From the NCBI RefSeq assembly GCF_004022215.1, contig NZ_SAUZ01000001.1:248001-312000 (forward strand): DNA of 64,000 nucleotides, in the 5' to 3' direction. The DNA comes from Paenirhodobacter populi. GTDB taxonomy: Bacteria; Pseudomonadota; Alphaproteobacteria; Rhodobacterales; Rhodobacteraceae. The notes under the pieces were generated by a model that had not been told where the DNA came from, searched no databases, and saw only the letters and a program-made list of their open reading frames with translations. The first letter of the stretch is position 1, and every line of letters starts with the position of its first letter. A program made the position numbers and the translations under genes. Positions 41,945 to 51,687 of the stretch are shown here, piece by piece.

Positions 41945-42337
41945 CTAAGACGCCTCGACCACGAATTGCGCCGCGACGATCAGCCAGCCCTCGGCGGTAT
42001 GGGCCAGCGTCGCGCACAGGATCGCGCCGATCCGCCCGGCATCGGTTCCATCCGCCCGCACGATCCCCGACAGGACGAATCGCTGCGACATCACCACGAC
42101 CTCGGGCACGATCGGGCGGAGCCGGGTCTTGCCGGTCACCAGCCGCGCACGGGCGAAAGCCCCCGCCAGTTCACCGGCGAAGAGTTCCGCGATTTCGTCC
42201 CGCCCCTCCGCCGATCCGCCGGTGAGGCTCAGGAATTCCGCATCCGGGGCGAACATGTCAGCCAGCCCCAAGGCATCGCGCGCGCCCCATGTCAGGGCAA
42301 AGGCGCGCGGCAGGTCTTCGGGGGATGCAAGCGCCAT
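41945..42337 (-). CDS. SnoaL-like / SgcJ-EcaC family small protein
   Basis: 130 residues with the alpha+beta cone (NTF2-like) pattern: LPRAFALTWGARDALGLADMFAPDAEFLSLTG followed by alternating strands ending in GWLIVAAQFVVE. This matches the SgcJ/EcaC or SnoaL-like group; a catalytic role is unproven. The ATG shares one base with the stop of the upstream dehydrogenase (TGATG), so the two are coupled and may act on the same metabolite. Confidence 0.75.
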   Translation of the reverse strand: MALASPEDLPRAFALTWGARDALGLADMFAPDAEFLSLTGGSAEGRDEIAELFAGELAGAFARARLVTGKTRLRPIVPEVVVMSQRFVLSGIVRADGTDAGRIGAILCATLAHTAEGWLIVAAQFVVEAS

Positions 42338-43719
42338 CAGACTCCCTCCCGATCCGGCACGACCTTGCCCGGGTTGAGGATGTTCAGCGGATCGAGCGCC
42401 GCCTTGATCTGCCCCATCACGTCCCAGGCCGCACCATGTTCATCGCGCATCAACCCGCGCTTGCCGACACCGATCCCGTGTTCGCCGGTGATCGTGCCAT
42501 GCATGGTCAGCGCCATCTCCGCCAGAGCATGGGCCAGATCCTTCGCCCGCGCAAGCTCATCGGCGTTGTCCCGATCCAGCAGCAGGATGGCATGGAAATT
42601 GCCATCGCCCACATGACCAAGGATCGGCCCCACAAGCCCGGCCTCCGCGATCATGTCCCGCGCTCGCGCGACGGCCTCGGCGAGATGCGAGATCGGCACG
42701 CAGACATCCGTCACCAGCCCCATGCAGCCGGGGCGCGAGGCGATGCAAGCCGCATAGGCGGCATGGCGGATGGTCCACAGGCGGTTGCGGTCCTCGGTCG
42801 TCGTGGCCCATTGGAAATCGGCGCCGCCCATCTCGGCCACCACCTCGCCGAAGCGGCGGCTGTCCTCGGCGACCGAGGCCTCGGATCCGTGGAACTCGAT
42901 CATCAGATGCGGCTTTTCCGGCATCGTCGTGTGGTTGATCCGGTTGAAGATCCGCGCGATCTCGGCATCGACGAATTCGATCCGCGCCATCGGGATCCCC
43001 ATCTGGATCGTCATCTGCACGGTTTCGACCGCCGCCTCCAGCGTATCGAAGGCGCAGATGGCCGAGGACACTGCCTCGGGCAGGCCATGCAGGCGCAGGG
43101 TCAGTTCGGTGATGATGCCAAGCGTGCCCTCGGCCCCCAGCATCAGCGCCGTCAGATCGTAGCCCGAGGCGGATTTCACCGCGCCCGAGCCGGTGCGGAT
43201 GATCCGCCCGTCGGCCAGCACCACCTCCAGCGCCGCCACATTGTCGCGCATCGTGCCGTAGCGCACCGCCGTCGTCCCCGAGGCGCGGGTCGAGGCCATG
43301 CCGCCGAGCGAGGCATCCGCCCCCGGATCGACCGGAAAGAACAGCCCCGTCGCCCGCAGCTCGGTGTTCAGCGCGACGCGGGTGACACCGGGCTGCACGC
43401 GGACCAGACGGTCCTCGGGCGCGACTTCGACGATCCGGTCCATGCGGCTCAGATCGAGCGTGATCCCGCCCTGCGTCGCCAGCGAATGCCCTTCAAGCGA
43501 GGTCCCCGTGCCCCAGGCGATGACCGGCACCCCTTCGCGCGCGCAGATCTTCAGCACCGCCGAGACCTCTTCGGCCGACAGCGGCCAGACCACCGCATCG
43601 GGCAGGGTCAGCGGGAACCACGTTTCCGAATGGCCATGCTGATCGCGATCGGCATGTTTGCGGCTGACCCGTTCGCCCAACAGGGCTTCGAGGGCCGGGA
43701 TCGCCTGTTCGAGACCCAT
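42337..43719 (-). CDS. FAD-linked dehydrogenase, D-lactate/glycolate oxidase type
   Basis: 460 residues of the FAD-binding type 4 (PCMH) family. The FAD site spans VIAWGTGTSLEGHSL, PVDPGADASLGGMASTRASG and YDLTALMLGAEGTLGIITE. The C-terminal substrate domain includes ILGHVGDGNFHAIL and GTITGEHGIGVGKR. Best matches by memory are D-lactate dehydrogenase (cytochrome) or GlcD-like enzymes; the exact 2-hydroxy acid is not decided by sequence. No signal peptide or Fe-S domain. GGAGGAAGA precedes the ATG. Confidence 0.85.
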   Translation of the reverse strand: MGLEQAIPALEALLGERVSRKHADRDQHGHSETWFPLTLPDAVVWPLSAEEVSAVLKICAREGVPVIAWGTGTSLEGHSLATQGGITLDLSRMDRIVEVAPEDRLVRVQPGVTRVALNTELRATGLFFPVDPGADASLGGMASTRASGTTAVRYGTMRDNVAALEVVLADGRIIRTGSGAVKSASGYDLTALMLGAEGTLGIITELTLRLHGLPEAVSSAICAFDTLEAAVETVQMTIQMGIPMARIEFVDAEIARIFNRINHTTMPEKPHLMIEFHGSEASVAEDSRRFGEVVAEMGGADFQWATTTEDRNRLWTIRHAAYAACIASRPGCMGLVTDVCVPISHLAEAVARARDMIAEAGLVGPILGHVGDGNFHAILLLDRDNADELARAKDLAHALAEMALTMHGTITGEHGIGVGKRGLMRDEHGAAWDVMGQIKAALDPLNILNPGKVVPDREGV

Positions 43720-43864
43720 TTCTTCCTCCGACCTTGAATATCGGCTCCCTCATAGGACGATGCGGTCGCGGAGGAAAGAGCCACGGGCGCACCACACGGA
43801 GCGGTGACGGCAAACCGCCGATCCGCGCCCATCTTCGCCGGTCGTTCCGAAACCGGGCGCGCAA

Positions 43865-43927
43865 GGGGGCGCCGCCCCCTCTGCCCGTGCCGGGCATTCA
43901 CCCCCGGGATATTTGTGGAAAGATGAT
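43865..43927 (-). repeat. Interspersed repeat copy 7 (inverted)
   Basis: Constant hairpin GGGGGC-GCC-GCCCCC (43865-43879); variable stem TGCCCG-TGC-CGGGCA (43882-43896); then CCCCCGGGATATTTGTGG with AAAGATGA tail. It pairs with copy 8 in tail-to-tail orientation across about 50 bases. Confidence 0.9.
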
Positions 43928-43978
43928 TGGAAACAGGCCATCACCCTTGCCGGGCCGGATCGGAAGAAATGCTGGCCT

Positions 43979-44035
43979 TCATTCTTCCATAAATATCCCG
44001 GGGGAGTCTCTGAAAGAGACGGGGGCAGCGCCCCC
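43979..44035 (+). repeat. Interspersed repeat copy 8
   Basis: TTCATTCTTCCATAAATATC begins the head, variable stem GTCTC-TGAAA-GAGAC (44006-44020), constant hairpin GGGGGC-AGC-GCCCCC (44021-44035). The constant hairpin ends 8 bases from the stop of the minus-strand peptidase gene. Confidence 0.9.
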
Positions 44036-44043
44036 TTGCGCCC

Positions 44044-45846
44044 TCAGACGGGGGCGCATGCGGTGTTCAGCCAGTCCTGCGTGGCGGGCCGCAGATGCGG
44101 GCCGATGCGCGCGAGCACCTCGGCGTGATAGGCGTTCAGCCAGTCGCGTTCCGCCCGCGACAGAAGCTCGACCGAGATCAGCCGCGTGTCGAACGGCACC
44201 CAGGTCAGGTTGCGGAAGGCGAGCATCCTGCGCTGCGGATCGGCGCACGGAAGCTCCGGGGCCTCACTGGTCAGCACGAGGTTTTCGAGCCGGATGCCGA
44301 AGGCGCCCTCGCGGTAATAGCCGGGTTCGTCCGACAGGATCATGCCGGGTTCGAGCGGGATTTCTGAGATGCGCGAAATCCGCGCCGGCCCCTCATGGAC
44401 GCAGAGCGCCGCGCCGACGCCATGCCCGGTGCCGTGGTCGTAGTCGAGCCCGGCCTCCCACAGGGGCGCGCGGGCGAGCGCGTCGAGGTCGCGCCCCGCA
44501 AGCCCCTTGGGCCAGCGCGCGCGCTCGATGGTGATCATGCCGCGCAGGACGCGGGTGAAGGGTTCCTTCGCCGCTTCGGGCACCGGGCCGATCGCCACCG
44601 TTCGGGTGATGTCGGTCGTGCCGTCGATATATTGCGCGCCCGAATCGACCAGCAGGATTTCCCCCGGGCGGACCGGCCGGTTGGTCTTTTCGTTCACCCG
44701 GTAATGGACGATCGCGCCATGTTCGCCCGCCCCGCAGATCGTGTCGAAGCTGATGTCCAGCAGCGCGTTCGTCTCGGCCCGGAAGCCTTCGAGCGCGGTG
44801 ACCACGTCGATCTCGGTCAGATGGCCCTTCGGCCCCTCGCGGTCCAGCCAGCACAGGAATTCCGTCATCGCCACGCCGTCGCGCAGATGGGCGGCCTCCA
44901 TCCCGGCGATCTCGGCCGGGTTCTTGCGCGCCTTGGGCAGGATGCAGGGATCGGCACCGGCGAGCGTGGCAACCCCCGCCGCGTCCAGCGCCTGCCAGAC
45001 GGCTAGCGGCGCCGAGGCCGGATCGACCAGCACCGGCCCCGCCAGATCCTCCAGCGCCTCGGCGAAGGTGCCGATCGGCAGCAGCTCGACATCGGGGCCA
45101 AGCGCGGCCAGCACCTCGGCGCCGAACTTCGCCGGATCGGCGAACAGCGCGACACGGCCGGTGTCGTACAGGATGGCGAAGGACTGGACCACCGGATTGC
45201 GCGGCACGTCGGCGCCGCGGATGTTCAGCAGCCACGAAATGGAATCGGGCAGCGTCAGCACCGCGCAGACGGCACCCAGACGGGCGATCTCGTCGCCGAT
45301 GCGGGCGCGCTTGGCGGCGGCGCTTTCGCCGGCAAATTCGATCGGGTGCAGGCGTACCGGAGCCGCCGCCGGGGCGGGGCGGTCGGTCCAGATCGCATCG
45401 ACCGGATTCGGGCTTGCGACAAGGGCGATATCCTTCGCGGCGGTGGCGATCGCCTCGATCTCGCGCCTCGTATGCAGCCAGGGGTCGAAACCGACCTTCG
45501 ATCCGGCGGGCAGGCACTGGGCGAGCCAGGGGCCGGGCAGGGTTTCGGGCCAGTCGACGGGGGTGAAGGCCTCAAGGTCGACCTCGGCCCGGACCTGAAC
45601 GCGGTAGCGTCCGTCGACGAACACCCCGGCGCGATCCTGCGTCACGATGCAGAACCCGGCCGAGCCGGTGAAGCCCGTCAGCCATGCCAGCCGGGCATCC
45701 GCCTCGGTCACATATTCGCCCTGCCAGGCATCGGCGCGGGGCACGATGAAGGCGTCGAGCCCGGCCTTCGCCAGTTCCGCCCGCAAGGCCGCCAGTCGCG
45801 CGGCCCCGAATTCGGGCGAGGTCTTTGCCGAAAACTCCTGAAACAT
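44044..45846 (-). CDS. Xaa-Pro aminopeptidase (M24B, long three-domain type)
   Basis: 600 residues. Two creatinase-like N-terminal domains (about 1-310) precede the pita-bread catalytic domain. Metal ligands are visible: Asp in LLVDSGAQYIDGTTDITRT (two Asp), His in HGTGHGVGAALCVHEGP, Glu in PGMILSDEPGYYREGAFG and Glu in GIRLENLVL. It resembles eukaryotic-type cytosolic aminopeptidase P, which removes N-terminal residues preceding proline. It is 11 bases downstream of cobT's stop region on the same strand. Confidence 0.92.
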   Translation of the reverse strand: MFQEFSAKTSPEFGAARLAALRAELAKAGLDAFIVPRADAWQGEYVTEADARLAWLTGFTGSAGFCIVTQDRAGVFVDGRYRVQVRAEVDLEAFTPVDWPETLPGPWLAQCLPAGSKVGFDPWLHTRREIEAIATAAKDIALVASPNPVDAIWTDRPAPAAAPVRLHPIEFAGESAAAKRARIGDEIARLGAVCAVLTLPDSISWLLNIRGADVPRNPVVQSFAILYDTGRVALFADPAKFGAEVLAALGPDVELLPIGTFAEALEDLAGPVLVDPASAPLAVWQALDAAGVATLAGADPCILPKARKNPAEIAGMEAAHLRDGVAMTEFLCWLDREGPKGHLTEIDVVTALEGFRAETNALLDISFDTICGAGEHGAIVHYRVNEKTNRPVRPGEILLVDSGAQYIDGTTDITRTVAIGPVPEAAKEPFTRVLRGMITIERARWPKGLAGRDLDALARAPLWEAGLDYDHGTGHGVGAALCVHEGPARISRISEIPLEPGMILSDEPGYYREGAFGIRLENLVLTSEAPELPCADPQRRMLAFRNLTWVPFDTRLISVELLSRAERDWLNAYHAEVLARIGPHLRPATQDWLNTACAPV

Positions 45847-45857
45847 CGGTCCCTCCG

Positions 45858-47729
45858 CTATCGCCGGCCGCCCATGGCGCGGGCGCGGGCGCGCGGATCG
45901 GCCTCGAACAGCGCGGCCAGCTGTTCGGTCATCGCGCCGGCCAGCTGTTCCACATCGGTGATCGTCACCGCGCGCTGATAGTAGCGCGTCACGTCATGGC
46001 CGATGCCGATGGCGATCAGCTCCACCGCCTTGCGCCGTTCCACCATGGCGATCACGTCGCGCAGGTGTTTTTCAAGGAAATTCGCCGGATTGACGCTCAG
46101 CGTCGAATCATCGACCGGCGCGCCGTCGGAAATCACCATCAGGATCTTGCGCGATTCGGCGCGCCCGATCATCCGCCGATGCGCCCATTCCAGCGCCTCG
46201 CCGTCGATGTTCTCCTTCAGCAGGCCTTCCTTCATCATCAGGCCAAGGTTCGCCCGCGCGCGCCGCCAGGGCGCGTCGGCCTGCTTGTAAATGATGTGGC
46301 GCAGGTCGTTCAGCCGGCCGGGCAGGGCGGGCCGCCCCGCCGCCAGCCATTTTTCGCGCGACTGGCCGCCCTTCCAGGCGCGGGTGGTGAAGCCGAGGAT
46401 CTCCACCTTGACCGAGCAGCGTTCCAGCGTCCGTGCCAGCACATCGGCGCAGATCGCCGCGATGGAAATCGGCCGTCCGCGCATCGAGCCGGAATTGTCC
46501 AGCAGCAGCGTCACCACCGTGTCGCGGAATTCGGTGTCCTTCTCGACCTTGAACGACAGGGGCGTGGTCGGGTTCGCCACGACGCGCGCCAGCCGCCCGG
46601 CGTCGAGCGTGCCTTCCTCGCGGTCGAATTCCCAGCTGCGGTTCTGCTGCGCCTGCAGACGCCGTTGCAGCTTGTTCGCCAGCCGGCTCACCGCGCCCTT
46701 CAGCGGTTCGAGCTGCTGGTCCAGATAGGCGCGCAACCGTTCCAGCTCGACCGGCTCGGCCAGATCCTCGGCCCGGATCTCCTCGTCGAATTCGGTGGTG
46801 TAGATCTTGTAGTTCGGATCGGCCTGCGAGGCGGGCGGCGCGGGCTGCGGCTCGGGCGGCGCGTCGGACTGCGGCATCTCGACCTCTTCGCCGTCCTGAT
46901 CGTCCGAGATCTCCTCGGTCGTCGCGGTGGCGGTGGCCTGATCCTGCTGTTCCTCCTGCGCGCGTTCGGATTGCGACTCGCCGTCATCCTCCTCGCTGTC
47001 GTCCATGTCCTGGTCTTGCGAGCTTTCGGGATCGTTCTCGGCGTCCTGCTGGTCGTCGGCCTCATCCTCGTTCGGCGTGTCCGGATCCTCGCCCAGCTGG
47101 TCGCCATAGCCGAGATCCGAGATCACCTTGCGCGCCAGCTTGGCGAAGGCGGTCTGGTCGGCCAGCAATTCGTTGATCCGCCCAAGCTCGCCCCCCGCCG
47201 ACTGGTCGAGGAACGGCCGCCACAGGTCCAGCACGTTTTCCGCCGCGGGCGGCAGCTTGCGCCCCGTCGCCAGTTCCCGCACCAGATAGCCCGCCGCCAC
47301 GGCCAGCGGCGCCTGATCCTGCGACCGGATCTGGCCGTAGCCGCGCCGGTCGGCGTCCCAGGCGATCTTCGCGTCGATATTGGTCAGCGTGCCCGGCATG
47401 TCGCGCGCGCCAAGCGCCTCGCACCGCGCCGTCTCCATCGCCTCGTAGAGCGATTTCGCCATGTCGCCCTGCGGCAGGTAGCGCGAGCCGACGGCGGCAT
47501 CGTGGTGGCGCTGGTGCAGCGCCAGCGCATCCGCCGTGCCACGGGCGAGCAGCACCTCCTCGCGGGTCATGCGGCGGCTGACCTGCGGCAGGCGCATCGT
47601 CTCGCCCGAAACGCCCGAGGGATCCACCGAATAGGTCACCGTCAGATCTGGATCGGCGGCAAGCGTCTTCGTGGCCTCGGCGAGGGCACGTTTGAAAGGA
47701 TCGGCGGGATTGTCGACGGGCTTTTTCAT
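45858..47729 (-). CDS. cobT: Aerobic cobaltochelatase subunit CobT
   Basis: 623 residues. A N-terminal helical domain (1-205) is followed by a very acidic low-complexity segment (about 210-310, rich in Asp, Glu and Gln), then a C-terminal VWA domain with the MIDAS motif [13 protein letters not shown] and ISDGAPVDD. CobT forms the chaperone-like AAA+ complex with CobS that helps CobN insert cobalt into hydrogenobyrinic acid diamide. The frame extends to 47852, but ATG 47729 ([16 protein letters not shown]) gives the family start. Confidence 0.95.
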   Translation of the reverse strand: MKKPVDNPADPFKRALAEATKTLAADPDLTVTYSVDPSGVSGETMRLPQVSRRMTREEVLLARGTADALALHQRHHDAAVGSRYLPQGDMAKSLYEAMETARCEALGARDMPGTLTNIDAKIAWDADRRGYGQIRSQDQAPLAVAAGYLVRELATGRKLPPAAENVLDLWRPFLDQSAGGELGRINELLADQTAFAKLARKVISDLGYGDQLGEDPDTPNEDEADDQQDAENDPESSQDQDMDDSEEDDGESQSERAQEEQQDQATATATTEEISDDQDGEEVEMPQSDAPPEPQPAPPASQADPNYKIYTTEFDEEIRAEDLAEPVELERLRAYLDQQLEPLKGAVSRLANKLQRRLQAQQNRSWEFDREEGTLDAGRLARVVANPTTPLSFKVEKDTEFRDTVVTLLLDNSGSMRGRPISIAAICADVLARTLERCSVKVEILGFTTRAWKGGQSREKWLAAGRPALPGRLNDLRHIIYKQADAPWRRARANLGLMMKEGLLKENIDGEALEWAHRRMIGRAESRKILMVISDGAPVDDSTLSVNPANFLEKHLRDVIAMVERRKAVELIAIGIGHDVTRYYQRAVTITDVEQLAGAMTEQLAALFEADPRARARAMGGRR

Positions 47730-47925
47730 GGCTTCTGGTAAATCACCCCAAAGGCCCTTCGGCAAGAGGATTGGCACGGTGATCCGCGACAGGTGATCGC
47801 GGCGGGGATGTTCCGTCGCGCAGGGGGTCCGTGCGCGGTTGCACCGAAACAAATCCCTGCACCGCGCGTTGTGCGGCTAACCTGTCGGAGCCCCCGCACA
47901 GGACCCAACGGAACAGGAGACGGAC

Positions 47926-48513
47926 ATGACCGACCCACTGAAAATCGCCATCATCATCAGCTCGACCCGCGACACGCGGCTGGCCGACAAGCCGGCGCAA
48001 TGGTTCGCCGATTTCGCCGCCACCGAACGGCCGGACCTGACGTTCGAGGTGCTCGACCTGCGCGACTTCGACCTGCCGTTCTTCAACGAGACGGCATCGA
48101 ACGCCTGGGTGCCCTCGCAATCGCCCGAGGCGGTCGCCTGGCAAAAGAAGATCGCCGAGTTCGACGGCTACATCTTCGTCACGGCGGAATACAACCATTC
48201 GATCCCCGGGGCGCTGAAGAACGCGCTGGATCAGGCCTATGTCGAATGGGCGCACAAGCCGATGGGCGCGGTGGGCTATGGCGGTGTCGGCGCGGCCCGC
48301 GCGATCGAGCATCTGCGCCTGATCGCCGTCGAATTGCAGATGGTGCCGGTGCGCAACGCGGTGCATATCGGCGGCGGCGATTTCATGGCCATCTCGCCGC
48401 TTGGGCAGAACGGCGAGATGTCGGAAATCGCGTCCCATCTGGAAGGCTCGGCCAAGGCCCTGCTGGAGGACATCGCCTGGTGGGGGCGCGCGACCAAGGC
48501 CGCCCGCGCCTGA
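47926..48513 (+). CDS. NADPH-dependent FMN reductase family protein
   Basis: A 195-residue flavodoxin-fold protein. The phosphate loop is IISSTRDTRLADKPAQWF (residues 7-24), and the FMN region FVTAEYNHSIPGALKNALDQ and GYGGVGAARAIEHLR match the NAD(P)H-dependent FMN reductase family (WrbA/azoreductase-like). It is placed between divergent cobT and cobS clusters, but a cobalamin link is not proven; a flavin reductase is needed for cob(II)yrinate reduction in aerobic B12 synthesis, so the location is suggestive. GGAGACGG precedes the ATG. Confidence 0.85.
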   Translation: MTDPLKIAIIISSTRDTRLADKPAQWFADFAATERPDLTFEVLDLRDFDLPFFNETASNAWVPSQSPEAVAWQKKIAEFDGYIFVTAEYNHSIPGALKNALDQAYVEWAHKPMGAVGYGGVGAARAIEHLRLIAVELQMVPVRNAVHIGGGDFMAISPLGQNGEMSEIASHLEGSAKALLEDIAWWGRATKAARA

Positions 48514-48616
48514 ACCGGCCTCCCTCCGGGCGCTACGTCCACGGAACATGGCATTCCCACGCCGGTGCCGCTGACCGTTGCACATCACGGAAACCACCCG
48601 GCGCGATCTGCTGCTT

Positions 48617-48674
48617 TCGTGTTTCCATAAATATCCCGGGGGTGAGGCGCTTGCGCCGAGGGGGCAGCGCCCCC
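48617..48674 (+). repeat. Interspersed repeat copy 9
   Basis: TCGTGTTTCCATAAATATCC begins the head; variable stem GGCGC-TT-GCGCC (48646-48657), the same as copy 6; constant hairpin GGGGGC-AGC-GCCCCC (48660-48674), so copies 6 and 9 share one hairpin but differ in the other. It lies between convergent genes. Confidence 0.9.
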
Positions 48675-48726
48675 TTTCTCCCCATCCGCATGTCGCGCGA
48701 TCCCGGTCCTGAACCGCCCGCTAGGA

Positions 48727-49179
48727 TCAGCCCGTTTTGCGTCCCGTCCCCGGACGCATCCACGGCTGGATCAGCTCCCAGCAGCGGGCGAAGGCGACAG
48801 CCACGTCGCGGCTGTCCTTCTCGGGCTTCATCCGGTCCAACAGGGCGCGCTTGCCGACAAGCTGGCGCGCATCGCCCGCGCCGCTCATCTGCGCCTTGCG
48901 TAGGGCCAGCCCCATCTGCCATTGCGGCACGCGCTTTTCGGCCTCGGCCCGCAGGGCCTGATCGACGGTGGGGGAAATCCCCGCCACCATCGCCGGCTGT
49001 TCCTTGCGCAGGGTGCCGAACATCGCGGCGCAATAGGCGTAGATCTGGGCGGTGTCTTCGTCCTCTTCCCCGGCGGGCGCAGGGGCCTGCGGGGCCGGGG
49101 TCGGCGTCTGAGCCACCCCGGGGCCGGTCCCGGCCAGCGCCAGTGTCAGCGCGGTCAGGACCGCACGCCCAAGGCTCAT
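48727..49179 (-). CDS. Small exported protein coupled to cobS
   Basis: 150 residues with a signal peptide ([20 protein letters not shown], cleavage near residue 24), followed by a Pro/Ala/Glu-rich linker and a helical domain with three cysteines ([18 protein letters not shown]). No family is recognised. ATG 49179 overlaps the cobS stop by four bases, so it is translated with cobS; a role in cobalt or cobalamin handling is only inferred from that. Confidence 0.65.
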   Translation of the reverse strand: MSLGRAVLTALTLALAGTGPGVAQTPTPAPQAPAPAGEEDEDTAQIYAYCAAMFGTLRKEQPAMVAGISPTVDQALRAEAEKRVPQWQMGLALRKAQMSGAGDARQLVGKRALLDRMKPEKDSRDVAVAFARCWELIQPWMRPGTGRKTG

Positions 49180-50150
49180 TTCGGCGAGACGACCGCCGCG
49201 GATTCGGGCAGTTCCTCATCGAACAGGCGCTGATAGAACTCGGCCACGATCGGGCGTTCGAGTTCGTCGCATTTGTTCAGGAATGTCAGCCGGAAGGCAT
49301 AGCCGACCGAGCGGAAGATCGTCGCGTTCTGCGCCCAGGCGATGACGGTGCGCGGCGACATCACGGTGGACAGGTCGCCGTTCATGAAGGCCTGCCGGGT
49401 CAGCGCGGCGACATGGACCATGCGGTTGATGGTCTTGCGGCCTTCCTCGGTGTTGTAGGTGGGCGCCTTTGACAGGACGATCGCCACCTCGGCGTCATGG
49501 TTCAGGTAGTTCAGCGTCGCCACCAGCGACCAGCGGTCCATCTGGCCCTGGTTGATCTGCTGCGTGCCGTGATAGAGCCCGGTCGTGTCGCCCAGACCCA
49601 CGGTATTCGCCGTGGCGAACAGGCGGAAATAGGGATTCGGGGTGATGACCTCGTTCTGGTCGAGCAGCGTCAGCTTGCCGTCCGCCTCCAGAACACGCTG
49701 GATCACGAACATCACATCGGCGCGGCCCGCGTCATATTCGTCGAAGATGATCGCGGCGGGGTTGCGCAGCGCCCAAGGCAGGATGCCTTCCTGGAACACC
49801 GTCACCTGCTTGCCGTCGACCAGCTTGATCGCGTCCTTGCCGATCAGGTCGATCCGCGACACGTGGCTGTCGAGGTTGACCCGCACGGTGGGCCAGTTCA
49901 GCCGCGCCGCGACCTGTTCGATATGCGTGGATTTCCCGGTGCCGTGATAGCCCTGGATCATGACGCGGCGATTGTAGGCAAAGCCCGCAAGGATGGCGAG
50001 CGTGGTGTCCCGGTCGAACTTGTAGGTCGCGTCGAGTTCGGGCACCCGTTCCGTGCGTTCGGCGAAGCCCTTGACCTTCATGTCGCTGTCGATGCCGAAG
50101 ACTTCGCGCACATCGATTTCTTCGGTGGGTTTCGCAGTGATGTCGAGCAT
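49176..50150 (-). CDS. cobS: Aerobic cobaltochelatase subunit CobS
   Basis: A 324-residue AAA+ ATPase of the MoxR type. Walker A is GYHGTGKST (67-75), Walker [14 protein letters not shown], and sensor 1 [14 protein letters not shown]. It partners CobT and energises cobalt insertion by CobN, which is not in this window. The start is ATG 50150 ([19 protein letters not shown]), preceded by GGAAGG; the upstream open frame is ignored. Confidence 0.95.
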   Translation of the reverse strand: MLDITAKPTEEIDVREVFGIDSDMKVKGFAERTERVPELDATYKFDRDTTLAILAGFAYNRRVMIQGYHGTGKSTHIEQVAARLNWPTVRVNLDSHVSRIDLIGKDAIKLVDGKQVTVFQEGILPWALRNPAAIIFDEYDAGRADVMFVIQRVLEADGKLTLLDQNEVITPNPYFRLFATANTVGLGDTTGLYHGTQQINQGQMDRWSLVATLNYLNHDAEVAIVLSKAPTYNTEEGRKTINRMVHVAALTRQAFMNGDLSTVMSPRTVIAWAQNATIFRSVGYAFRLTFLNKCDELERPIVAEFYQRLFDEELPESAAVVSPK

Positions 50151-50314
50151 GTCCGGGCCTTCCTTCCGCTGGCGCCGCTGTCGCGCCGGATTTCCCTTGG
50201 TGTTGTGGAACAAACTGCGCCCGCGTGCAAGGGGCGACGCTTGCGCGGGCCGCATTGCCGGCGCGGCACTCCGCCCCTAGATTGCGGATCGGGGCGGGAA
50301 GAACAGGGGGCGGA

Positions 50315-51283
50315 ATGAGCGGTTTGCTCGCATTGCTGGATGACGTGGCGGGGATCGCCAAGATCGCGGCGGCTTCGGTCGACGATGTCGCGGGGCAGGC
50401 CGCGAAGGCCGGGGCGAAGGCCGCGGGCGCAGTCATCGACGACGCGGCGGTGACGCCGAAATACGTGCAGGGCTTCGCCGCCGCGCGGGAACTGCCGATC
50501 GTCGGCAAGATCGCGCTCGGCTCGATCCGCAACAAGCTGGTCATCCTGCTGCCGCTGGCGTTGCTGCTGTCGTCCTTCGCGCCATGGGCGATCACGCCGC
50601 TCCTGATGCTGGGCGGCAGCTACCTGTGTTTCGAGGGGGCGGAAAAGGTCTTCCACGCGCTCTGGCCCGGCGAGGCGCATGAGGATGTGGATGCCAAGGG
50701 CGATCCGACCGAGCTGGAGCAGTCCAAGGTCGCCGGCGCGGTCAAGACCGATTTCATCCTATCGGCCGAGATCATGACCATCGCGCTGGCCGCATTGCCG
50801 CAGGGCCAGCCGATCTGGATGGAGGCGCTGGTTCTGGCGATCGTCGGCATCGGCATCACCATCGCCGTCTATGGCGGTGTGGCGCTGATCGTGAAGGCGG
50901 ACGACATCGGGCTGTGGCTTGCCCGCGAGGGACGGGCCGGGGCGACGCGGGCCTTTGGCCGCGGGCTGGTGCGGGTGATGCCGGGCTTCATGAAGGCGCT
51001 GATGATCGTCGGCACGGCGGCGATGCTCTGGGTGGGCGGCAGCATCGTGCTGCATGGCGCGGCCGAAACCTTCTGGGCCGTGCCCTACGAGGCGATCCAT
51101 TATCTGGCCGAAACCCTCGCCCACCGGATGCCCGCGGATTTTCAGGGTGCTGTGAGTTGGGGGGTGACGGCGCTCTGCGACGGCATCTTCGGCGTGGTGT
51201 ATGGGGCGCTGATGATTCCCGTGGCGAAATGGATCGTCGGGCCGGTGATCGGTTTGTTCCGCAAGGACCCGGTGGCCGGCTGA
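50315..51283 (+). CDS. DUF808 (YedI-like) membrane protein
   Basis: 322 residues from ATG 50315. The N-terminus MSGLLALLDDVAGIAKIAAASVDDVAGQA is the family signature, followed by about six transmembrane helices (around 88-115, 155-175, 182-200, 230-255, 280-305). A conserved DPTELEQSKVAGAVKTDFILSAEIM loop lies mid-protein. No experimental function is known to me for the family. Divergent from cobS with a 164-base gap. Confidence 0.88.
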   Translation: MSGLLALLDDVAGIAKIAAASVDDVAGQAAKAGAKAAGAVIDDAAVTPKYVQGFAAARELPIVGKIALGSIRNKLVILLPLALLLSSFAPWAITPLLMLGGSYLCFEGAEKVFHALWPGEAHEDVDAKGDPTELEQSKVAGAVKTDFILSAEIMTIALAALPQGQPIWMEALVLAIVGIGITIAVYGGVALIVKADDIGLWLAREGRAGATRAFGRGLVRVMPGFMKALMIVGTAAMLWVGGSIVLHGAAETFWAVPYEAIHYLAETLAHRMPADFQGAVSWGVTALCDGIFGVVYGALMIPVAKWIVGPVIGLFRKDPVAG

Positions 51284-51297
51284 CGGCAAGGGGGGCA

Positions 51298-51359
51298 GGG
51301 GGCCAGCCCCCTCTTGGCCTTCGGCCAATTCACCCCCGGGATATTTATGGAAAAACGAC
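51298..51359 (-). repeat. Interspersed repeat copy 10 (inverted)
   Basis: Constant hairpin GGGGGC-CA-GCCCCC (51298-51311), variable stem TTGGCC-TTC-GGCCAA (51314-51328), CCCCCGGGATATTTATGG with an AAAAACGAC tail. It begins 14 bases behind the stop of the DUF808 gene, so it is read as hairpin, hairpin, head. Confidence 0.9.
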
Positions 51360-51460
51360 GGGCAAGGGACTGGTAAGGAAGCACGGCGCCCGGACTATTC
51401 GATACCCCGGATCAGATGGCTGTCCGGTAGCCGGAGTTTCGGGTCGCGCCCCTCCGCTAT

Positions 51461-51640
51461 CGTCTTCCATGAATATCCCCGGATGAGGCGGATCAGGCGG
51501 CCTTCCAGTGGAAGGATGCCCCGCCGAATGCGGATCAGGTGGCCTTCCAGTGGAAGGACGCCCCGTCGAATGCGGATCAGGCGGCCTGCAGGCCAAAGGC
51601 CGCTTCGTCGATAAGGTGGCCTTTCATGGAAGAAGGCCGC
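51461..51640 (+). repeat. Repeat copy 11 head followed by a 42-bp tandem array
   Basis: A diverged head (CGTCTTCCATGAATATCCCC, 51461-51480) leads into a tandem array of the long hairpin module. Unit 1 is 51488-51529 and unit 2 is 51530-51571; both begin GCGGATCAGG and carry CCTTCC-AGT-GGAAGG. A partial third unit starts at 51572, and a degenerate fourth at about 51611-51645. No constant GGGGGC hairpin closes this copy. Units 1 and 2 differ at about four positions. No gene lies in the 404-base gap 51284-51687. Confidence 0.85.
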
Positions 51641-51687
51641 GCCGAATGCCGGAACGGACGGGGACGGCGCCCCCGGCTATCGCGCAG

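Noticed and set aside
50151-50314. Cobalamin riboswitch ahead of cobS
   Set aside because: No B12-box-like sequence was seen in the 164-base gap.
51488-51645. CRISPR array
   Set aside because: The 42-bp units are contiguous with no unique spacers and no cas genes lie in the window.
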